DNA of 6,683 nt from Natrinema soli (GTDB lineage Archaea > Halobacteriota > Halobacteria > Halobacteriales > Natrialbaceae): the NCBI RefSeq assembly GCF_028618695.1, contig NZ_JAQIVI010000195.1, positions 1-6,683 on the forward strand, given 5' to 3'. This document shows positions 1 through 5,059 of this stretch, piece after piece. Position 1 is the stretch's first letter; the number at the start of each line of letters is the position of its first letter. The translations under genes were made by a program, and so were the position numbers. A model generated the notes under the pieces. That model was not told the DNA's origin, did not search any database, and saw only the letters and a list, made by a program, of their open reading frames with translations.

Positions 1-572
1 GTCGCGGCGGACCTCGCGCCCGAGATGGTCGCGACGGCGACGAGCGAGTACGACGGCCTCGAGGGGGCCGTCACCGACGCCGAACGCCTCCCCTTCGCGA
101 CGGACTCGTTCGACGTGGTCACCTGCCGCTTTGCCGCGCACCACTTTCCGGACCCCGAAGCGTTTCTTTCCGAGGTCGAACGCATCCTCGCGCCGGGCGG
201 CGTCCTCGCGCTTGAAGACCTCTGCGTACCGGCCGATCCCGACCTGGCGGCGCACGTCAATCGGATCGAACGACTCCGGGACTCGAGTCACGTCGAGACC
301 TACTCTCGAGCGCAGTGGCGCGACTGGATCACGGGCGCGGGGTTGACCGTCGAGACGGCCCACGAGACGAGTCGGCGACTCGAGGCCGACGCCTGGCTCG
401 ACCGGATGGACTGCCGGCCGACCGTCGGCGGGAGATCAGAGCGTTGCTGGCGGACGCGCCGGCAGCGCTCGAGGAGCCCTTCGAGTTCGAATACGAATCC
501 GACGGCGACAGCGAAGGAGAGCGCCTGACCTCGTACCGAACGAGCGTCGCGCTGTTCCGGGCGACGGTCTGA
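1..572 (+). pseudogene. Class I SAM-dependent methyltransferase (UbiE-like), 5'-truncated by the window and frameshifted
   Basis: This is the C-terminal part of a Rossmann-fold methyltransferase; its start and glycine-rich motif I lie before base 1. In frame 1 the visible protein has the post-strand-2 acidic residue (VAADLAPEM, Asp4), then DAERLPFATDSFDVV, RFAAHHFPDPEAFLSEV and LAPGGVLALEDL, a pattern typical of UbiE/COQ5-type small-molecule methyltransferases. After DRMDC (about 401-414) frame 1 degenerates into Arg/Ser-rich sequence and stops at 528. The natural continuation, REIRALLADAP to SVALFRATV with TGA at 570-572, lies in frame 3. One extra C in the run at 414-415 would rejoin the frames as DCPADRRREI, so a one-base deletion is the simplest explanation. 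It is either a real pseudogene or a sequencing error; both halves still read as conserved protein, so the lesion is recent or artefactual. The substrate cannot be told. Confidence 0.8.
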
Positions 573-589
573 CGGTCCCCGCGTCGTTC

Positions 590-601
590 TCGACGCGTCG
601 A
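590..601. repeat. 12-bp perfect palindrome upstream of the cyclodeaminase-family gene
   Basis: TCGACGCGTCGA reads identically on both strands. It ends 39 bases before the ATG at 641 and just upstream of the candidate TATA-like box at 611-618, a position where a haloarchaeal regulator could bind. TCGA and CGTCGA words are frequent in this GC-rich genome, so chance is a serious alternative. Confidence 0.35.
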
Positions 602-610
602 TACTGACGA

Positions 611-619
611 ACTAAGTAG
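611..619 (+). promoter_or_regulatory. Candidate TATA-like box for the cyclodeaminase-family gene
   Basis: ACTAAGTAG is the most AT-rich stretch in the 68-base gap and is centred about 26 bases before the ATG at 641. That is the distance expected for a leaderless haloarchaeal transcript. No Shine-Dalgarno sequence precedes this ATG, which fits. The match to a TATA/BRE consensus is weak. Confidence 0.4.
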
Positions 620-640
620 CGTCCCGCAATATTCACCAGC

Positions 641-1633
641 ATGAACACGCTTCTCTTGGACAGCGACGACGTCGACGAGCACGCGCGACTCGCCGACGTC
701 ATCGACGCCGTCGAGCAGGCGTTCGCGGCCTTCGAGCGCGGGACCACCCAGATGCCCGCCAAGTCCTACATCGACTTGCCCCGGTACAACGGCGACTTCC
801 GGTCGATGCCCGCGTATCTGGACACGGGCGAGTGGGACGCGGCCGGACTGAAATGGGTCAACGTCCACCCGGACAACCCCGCGGACCACGACCTGCCGAC
901 CGTCCTGGGGACGATGATCTACTCCGACCCCGAGACCGCGTTTCCGCTGGCGATCATGGACGGGACCACGCTCACGATGAAGCGGACCGGCGCGGCCGCG
1001 GCCGTCGCCACCGACTATCTGGCCGTCGACGACGCCTCGAGCCTCGGCATCGTCGGAGCCGGCGTCCAGTCGTACACCCAGCTCGAGGCGATCAGCGAGG
1101 TCCGGCCGATCGAGGAGGTCGTCGTCTCGGATCCCGACGACGAGCGCGTCCGGCGGTTCGTCGAGACCGTCGAGGACCGGTTCGACGTCCACAGCGGCTC
1201 GATTTCCGAGGCGGGCCACTGCGACGTGCTCTCGACCGTGACGCCCGTCGAGGACCCGATCGTGGGGCTCGCAGACGTCGGCGAACGGACGCACGTCAAC
1301 GCGATCGGGGCCGACGCCGAGGGGAAACACGAGCTGGCCGACGACCTACTGCAAGCAGCGCGGATCGTCATCGACGATCACGAGCAGTGCACCCACTCGG
1401 GCGAGATCAACGTCCCGTACGGCGAGGGGATCCTGACCGACGCGGACATCCACGGCGAGATCGGTGAACTCGTGGTCGGGTCGAAGGCGGGCCGGACCGA
1501 CGAGACGGGGATTACGGTCTTCGATTCGACCGGGCTCGCGATTCAGGACGTTGCGGCCGCGCGGGTGGTCTACGAGACCGCTCGCGAGACCGATGCCGGA
1601 TACGAGTTCGGGATGATCAATACCGGTCAGTAG
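641..1633 (+). CDS. Ornithine cyclodeaminase / mu-crystallin family protein (possible alanine dehydrogenase)
   Basis: The 330-residue protein has the usual length of the family and looks intact. An N-terminal substrate domain carries FRSMPAY (Arg54) and GLKWVNVHP (Lys71), the positions of the substrate-binding Arg and Lys of archaeal alanine dehydrogenase and ornithine cyclodeaminases. LTMKRTGAAAAVATDYLA (112-128) is the family signature before the Rossmann domain. The dinucleotide loop is GIVGAGVQS (136-144), and Asp164 ends strand 2, suggesting NAD rather than NADP. NAIGADAEGKHEL (220-232) carries Asp225, equivalent to the catalytic Asp of ornithine cyclodeaminase, and VFDSTGLAIQD (293-303) is the closing motif. 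Members interconvert amino and keto or imino acids: ornithine to proline, or reversible alanine/pyruvate deamination. The sequence does not decide between these. It stands alone between a broken methyltransferase gene and a convergent transporter. The ATG at 641 lacks a Shine-Dalgarno site and fits a leaderless transcript. Confidence 0.93.
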   Translation: MNTLLLDSDDVDEHARLADVIDAVEQAFAAFERGTTQMPAKSYIDLPRYNGDFRSMPAYLDTGEWDAAGLKWVNVHPDNPADHDLPTVLGTMIYSDPETAFPLAIMDGTTLTMKRTGAAAAVATDYLAVDDASSLGIVGAGVQSYTQLEAISEVRPIEEVVVSDPDDERVRRFVETVEDRFDVHSGSISEAGHCDVLSTVTPVEDPIVGLADVGERTHVNAIGADAEGKHELADDLLQAARIVIDDHEQCTHSGEINVPYGEGILTDADIHGEIGELVVGSKAGRTDETGITVFDSTGLAIQDVAAARVVYETARETDAGYEFGMINTGQ

Positions 1634-1713
1634 GAGATCCGCTCGCCGGCCGTCGAATCGACGACGTGCCTCGAGCGGTCCGTTCACGATCGAAACGCAG
1701 TGCGTCTCGACCG

Positions 1714-3153
1714 TCAGTCGTCCGTCTCCGTCACACGGGGCTGCTCGCCGGCATCGCCTCCGAACGCCGTTTCGCGGAGGTCCGCCTCGATCTCCTCGAG
1801 CGAGCGCCCCTTCGTCTCGGGGACGAGTCGATAACAAAAGCCCAGCGCGAGCAAGGAGAGCGCGCCGTACAGCCAGAACGTTCCCGTCTGGCCGATGCCG
1901 TCGACCAACCGGAGGAAGGTCAGCGAGACGAGCAGGTTGCCGGCCCAGTTGACGACGGTAACGACGCCCATCGCCGTGCCGCGGACCTCCATCGGGTAGA
2001 TCTCGGAGATCATCAGCCAGAAGACCGGGCCGAGCCCGATCGCGAAGAACGCGACGTACAACATGAGGCTCACGGTCGCGATCCAGCCGATCGCGCCCGA
2101 GAGACCGGGCAAGTAGAACGCGATCCCGAGGACGGCGAGCATGACGCTCATCCCGCCCAGCCCCGTGAGCAAGAGCGGTCGGCGACCGGTGCGATCGATC
2201 AACAGCACCGCAACGACGGTCATGACGACGTTGACGACGCCGATACCGACGGTTGCGAGGATGGAGGCGGTGTCCGCGAAGCCGGTCGACTCGAGGATCG
2301 TCGGCGCGTAGTACATGACCGTATTGATGCCGGTGACCTGCTGGAACACCGCCAGCCCGACGCCGACGATCAACATTGGCTGCACCCACGGTTTGAACAG
2401 GTCGCGGAGCGTTCCGGACTCGGTTCGGACCGTTTCTTCGATCTCGCGGAGCTCGTCCTCGACTTGACTCTCGACGCGGGTACTGGCGAGTACTGTGCGA
2501 GCGTCGCTCTCACGACCGTGCTCGTAGAGCCAGCGAGGGCTCTCGGGCATGAACAGCATCCCGACGAAGAGGACTGCGGCGGGGACCATGCCGAGGCCGA
2601 GCATCCAGCGCCACTCGCCGCCGCCGGCGAACGCGAAGTTCACGAGGTACGCGATGAGGATGCCGCTAGTGATCGTCAGCTGGTTTAACGAGACCAGCGA
2701 CCCGCGGATTTCCGGCGGTGAGATCTCCGAAATGTACAGCGGACCGACGACCGAGGCGAAGCCCACGCCGATCCCGTCGACGATTCGACCGACGATCAGT
2801 ATCTCGACGGTCGGCGCGATCGCCATGATGAGCGATCCGACGAAGAAGACGACGGCACCGACGAGGATGAGGCGTCGTCGTCCGAGCCGATCCGCGAGCC
2901 GACCGCCGAGCGCCGCACCGACGATCGCGCCGATCATCGCCCCGCTGACGATGATCCCCTCGATCAACGAGGAATCTATCGAATACCCGAAGACGGTCGC
3001 CAGTTCGAACGTGTTTCGAATGTATAACATCGCGCCGGAGATGACGCCAGTATCGAACCCGAACAGTAACCCGTTGAGCGCGGCCAACGCCGCGACGATG
3101 TAGATAAACGAATTCCGTTCGTTGCCGGTCGCTCCTGTGCGTGTTGTTGGCAT
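1714..3153 (-). CDS. Sugar porter family MFS transporter
   Basis: This is a complete 479-residue, 12-helix major facilitator of the sugar porter family (relatives XylE, GalP, AraE, GLUT). Family signatures appear in order: GFDTGVISG (32-40), GGRLADRLGRRR (83-94), RIVDGIGVG (123-131), PPEIRGS (146-152), QLTITSG (158-164), PESPRW (203-208), QQVTGIN (271-277), DRTGRRP (320-326), GPVFWLMISEIYP (375-387) and PETKGRSLEE (445-454). Asp34 and Arg123 match the XylE proton-coupling pair Asp27/Arg133, so proton-driven sugar uptake is likely. Gln158, Gln271, Gln272, Asn277 and Trp379 match XylE sugar-binding positions. The exact sugar is unknown. A short polar N-terminus precedes helix 1, and a charged C-terminal tail (456-479) is cytoplasmic. 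It converges on the cyclodeaminase-family gene across an 80-base gap. The ATG at 3153 has no Shine-Dalgarno site but follows an AT-rich promoter region, which supports this start. Confidence 0.96.
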   Translation of the reverse strand: MPTTRTGATGNERNSFIYIVAALAALNGLLFGFDTGVISGAMLYIRNTFELATVFGYSIDSSLIEGIIVSGAMIGAIVGAALGGRLADRLGRRRLILVGAVVFFVGSLIMAIAPTVEILIVGRIVDGIGVGFASVVGPLYISEISPPEIRGSLVSLNQLTITSGILIAYLVNFAFAGGGEWRWMLGLGMVPAAVLFVGMLFMPESPRWLYEHGRESDARTVLASTRVESQVEDELREIEETVRTESGTLRDLFKPWVQPMLIVGVGLAVFQQVTGINTVMYYAPTILESTGFADTASILATVGIGVVNVVMTVVAVLLIDRTGRRPLLLTGLGGMSVMLAVLGIAFYLPGLSGAIGWIATVSLMLYVAFFAIGLGPVFWLMISEIYPMEVRGTAMGVVTVVNWAGNLLVSLTFLRLVDGIGQTGTFWLYGALSLLALGFCYRLVPETKGRSLEEIEADLRETAFGGDAGEQPRVTETDD

Positions 3154-3166
3154 TGGTACTGTGTAA

Positions 3167-3198
3167 GAATATTATTCCGTATTGTAGTTAACAAACCT
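3167..3198 (-). promoter_or_regulatory. AT-rich promoter region of the sugar transporter
   Basis: This is the AT-rich island just upstream of the transporter ATG at 3153. Read on the minus strand it holds TTTGTTAACTACAAT (3183-3197) and then GAATAATATTC (3167-3177). GTTAAC at 3187-3192 is a perfect palindrome; GAATA/TATTC is an inverted repeat around one central base. A TATA box within 3183-3193 would give a leader of about 10 nt. The inverted repeat lies between that box and the start codon, where a repressor could act. The exact TATA position is uncertain. Confidence 0.5.
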
Positions 3199-3253
3199 AA
3201 CGATACGCGCTCCGACAGTGGTTGGACAACCGATGCTCTGCGCTACGTACTAC

Positions 3254-3292
3254 ACGGCCCATCAACGGCTCTCTACGGCCGATCGACGGCTC
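3254..3292. repeat. Two tandem near-identical 18-mers (21-bp period) with four phased ACGGC words
   Basis: ACGGCCCATCAACGGCTC at 3254-3271 is repeated as ACGGCCGATCGACGGCTC at 3275-3292 with two mismatches. The period is 21 bp. Each copy contains ACGGC twice, so ACGGC starts at 3254, 3265, 3275 and 3286, spaced 11, 10 and 11 bases, about one helical turn. The array lies in the 179-base gap between the DUF2071 gene's stop and the transporter gene's start, about 100-140 bases upstream of the latter. It could be a regulator-binding array for the transporter; that is inference. Confidence 0.5.
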
Positions 3293-3332
3293 CGAACCGA
3301 ACTGAGTGCCGGGGCGTCCCCGCTGGGCGCGG

Positions 3333-4118
3333 TCAGGTTCCAAGCCGCCGCGGAATCGAGCCGGTCATCGACAGCTCGTCGGCGTAGTGGACGACCGGGT
3401 CGTCGGTCGGCGTCGGCAGGCCGTTAGCCTCGAGCATCGTGTTCTCGTGGATCGTCACCTCGGCGGGCTGGAGCGGCCAGGGGTCGTGTGCGATCTCGCC
3501 GGCCAGGACGCCGCTGGCGGTCGGCGCGTAGAACCGCCGACGGGCGGTGAGCCAGTGCTCGAGCGTGTCCGGTTCGGCGGTCCGAATCTCGCCATCGGGA
3601 CGGTAGGTCGCGGCGAATCGAGCGGGAACGTCACCGTCTGTCCGCCGACGTTCGCTCGCGAAGGCTACGTGGTTCTCCTCGGTGGCCCCGACCCGAATGT
3701 TCGCGTCGTAGACGGGCAATCTCGTCCTTCGGCCGATCGTTGCCGCGACCAGCGAACTGTCGAGATCGATACTGAAGAAGAAGAGGCCGGGATCGCCACG
3801 ATAGCGGACGTAGGTCCGAACGTTGAGTTCGGGAAACGCCAGCCGCGCGATCGACGGCGTCCCGCGGAGGCCCACGTTCGTCAGCACGAACGGGAGCACG
3901 CTCAGCCAGGCGCGGCCGTCCCGGGTCTCGAGAGTCAGTCGACCGGGGACGTGCGGTCGAAGCTCGTCCGGATCGACCGGCCAGTGGACGAAGAGACCGT
4001 CGCGCCACGTCATCGAGGCGACGTGTGGGGCGGTCGGCGACGATCTGTCGGCGAACCTCCAGCGGAAGGGATCTATTCGTGTCCGATGTCGTACTCGTTG
4101 TTCGTTCTGTTTCGTCAT
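3333..4118 (-). CDS. DUF2071 / YqjF-like family protein
   Basis: A protein of 261 residues from the ATG at 4118. The core begins MTWRDGLFVHWPVDPDELR (from the Met at 4013) and continues with AWLSVLPFVLTNVGLRG, FPELNVRTYVRY and GLFFFSIDLDSSLV, then HWLTARRRFY and an EVTIHENTML segment. I recognise this as the DUF2071 (YqjF-like) family, which shares a fold with acetoacetate decarboxylase-like proteins. No reaction is established for it and I assign none. No signal peptide or membrane helix is seen, so it is probably cytoplasmic. Starts at TTG 4136 (no better support) or ATG 4013 (directly before the conserved core) are possible; 4118 is preferred because it gives about a 25-nt leader after the TATA box. 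The N-terminal 35 residues are Arg-rich and not part of the conserved core. It has its own promoter, so it is probably not functionally tied to the opsin gene upstream. Confidence 0.85.
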   Translation of the reverse strand: MTKQNEQRVRHRTRIDPFRWRFADRSSPTAPHVASMTWRDGLFVHWPVDPDELRPHVPGRLTLETRDGRAWLSVLPFVLTNVGLRGTPSIARLAFPELNVRTYVRYRGDPGLFFFSIDLDSSLVAATIGRRTRLPVYDANIRVGATEENHVAFASERRRTDGDVPARFAATYRPDGEIRTAEPDTLEHWLTARRRFYAPTASGVLAGEIAHDPWPLQPAEVTIHENTMLEANGLPTPTDDPVVHYADELSMTGSIPRRLGT

Positions 4119-4165
4119 CCTCGAGAGCCAGCACAAGAGCTGTATTCGTCGATACGCCGATCAAC

Positions 4166-4185
4166 GATATAAAATGGACAGTTTC
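4166..4185 (-). promoter_or_regulatory. BRE/TATA promoter for the DUF2071 gene
   Basis: Read on the minus strand, GAAACTGTCCATTTTATATC contains a purine-rich BRE-like element (GAAAC) followed by a strong TATA box (TTTTATAT) centred near 4170. Initiation about 26 bases downstream would fall near 4143, giving a leader of about 25 nt to the ATG at 4118. This is the clearest promoter in the window and separates the DUF2071 gene from the opsin operon. Confidence 0.65.
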
Positions 4186-4282
4186 CCGTCAATTCCGATG
4201 GCAGTCACACAGCACGGAACGGCCGATGGAATCGCGTAGGCAGATGTGAGCGAAACGGTGATCGATCGACCGCGACCGGCCG

Positions 4283-5059
4283 TCAGTCGGCCGCGACGTC
4301 CGGGTCGCCATCACTGCCGGACGACTCGGCGAACGTCACTTTGTCGTCGGTATCGCCGTCGTCCGCCGCACCACCCGACTCCTCAGTGATGAGCTGTTCC
4401 ACCGCGTCGGTCGCCTGGAGGAGCAACAACCCGAAACCGATTCGGGTGGCGATGTCGAGGTAGGCACCCACGAAAATGCCGCCGAACGCGTCGAGGAGGC
4501 CGATCCCCTGCCGCGAGATGACCCCGATGACGAGGTAGGCGACCAAGAGCAGGATGAGCAGGTTCCGGAGCTTTCCGTAGAGGAGTACCCGCTCGCCGGT
4601 GGTCCGGCCGGACTGTTTCGTCACCGGCCAGATCATCACGTAGAGGAGTGCCGCGAGGACGACGACCGTGCCCAGATTCGCCGCGGGCACCGCCGCCCCC
4701 GTGAGGAAGTATCGGACGAGGCTGAGTCCGATCCACACCTCCGTCAGGACGACGAGTGCGGCCAACTGGCGTCGACTCGCGCCCGCGATCTTCCCCATGA
4801 AGAGGATCATGATCGTCGTCGCGACGAAGTAATCGATATACCGGGTCACCGGTAGCGGTTGCCCGGTCGGCGTCGTCAGGCGGAGCAACTCGATCGACAT
4901 CCCGAAGTACGCGAGCGAGAGCGTCCCGCAGACGATCGGGGCCGGCAGGTAGTACCGGCGCGTCCCCGCCGGTTTGCTGGCGACCCAGCCGACGAACACC
5001 AGCGTGGCCACCGCCGTCACGTAGAAGCCGAGTCGGTACATCTCGAGTTCGGGAATCAT
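4283..5059 (-). CDS. Type 1 (microbial) opsin-like protein lacking the retinal Schiff-base lysine
   Basis: A 258-residue protein with seven predicted helices (about 8-28, 38-60, 73-92, 97-117, 126-147, 160-182, 190-217) and an acidic C-terminal tail (227-258). It aligns without gaps in helices C, F and G with Natronomonas pharaonis sensory rhodopsin II, with an offset of one residue. RRYYLP (34-39), RYID (73-76), LRNL (164-167) and YLDIATRIGFG (200-210) are the landmarks. Arg73, Asp76 (counterion), Tyr175 and Asp202 are kept. The lysine that binds retinal (SRII Lys205, BR Lys216) is Arg206, codon CGA at 4444-4442, at least two base changes from any Lys codon. Pocket residues have also changed: Trp to Tyr77, Thr to Ala80, Pro to Thr82, Trp to Leu172, Pro to Leu176 and Trp to Gly179. 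Phe87 replaces the pump's proton donor Asp96, so it is not a canonical proton pump. The start overlaps the transducer stop (ATGA) behind a strong Shine-Dalgarno site. It probably partners that transducer; the signal is unknown. Confidence 0.9.
   Translation of the reverse strand: MIPELEMYRLGFYVTAVATLVFVGWVASKPAGTRRYYLPAPIVCGTLSLAYFGMSIELLRLTTPTGQPLPVTRYIDYFVATTIMILFMGKIAGASRRQLAALVVLTEVWIGLSLVRYFLTGAAVPAANLGTVVVLAALLYVMIWPVTKQSGRTTGERVLLYGKLRNLLILLLVAYLVIGVISRQGIGLLDAFGGIFVGAYLDIATRIGFGLLLLQATDAVEQLITEESGGAADDGDTDDKVTFAESSGSDGDPDVAAD

Noticed and set aside
329..1330. A 333-codon open frame on the minus strand opposite the methyltransferase and the cyclodeaminase-family gene
   Set aside because: Its product is a low-complexity Arg/Val/Asp sequence with no family features, and it lies antisense to clearly conserved coding DNA. 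Long antisense frames are expected in GC-rich genomes.
1634..1713. Bidirectional terminator between the convergent cyclodeaminase-family and transporter genes
   Set aside because: No clear T-rich tract or stable hairpin is visible in the 80-base gap.
1666..2688. A 340-codon open frame on the plus strand opposite the MFS transporter
   Set aside because: Its product is a run of Arg, Asp, Glu and His typical of a third-position shadow, whereas the opposite strand carries all the sugar porter motifs.
3310..3322. CGGGG-CGT-CCCCG hairpin downstream of the DUF2071 stop as a terminator
   Set aside because: The stem is only five pairs with no T-tract after it on the minus strand. Archaeal termination depends mainly on T-rich tracts.
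4134..4136. TTG start for the DUF2071 protein
   Set aside because: The ATG six codons downstream at 4118 is the usual start type and fits the TATA-box distance equally well; the extra residues show no conservation I recognise.
4277..4293. CGGCCG-TCAGT-CGGCCG inverted repeat over the opsin stop codon as a terminator
   Set aside because: Half of it is coding, no T-tract follows, and such GC-rich six-base repeats are common by chance here.
4283..5059. Bacteriorhodopsin-type proton pump or ordinary sensory rhodopsin
   Set aside because: The retinal lysine is Arg206, the pump's proton donor position is Phe87, and key pocket Trp and Pro residues are replaced.
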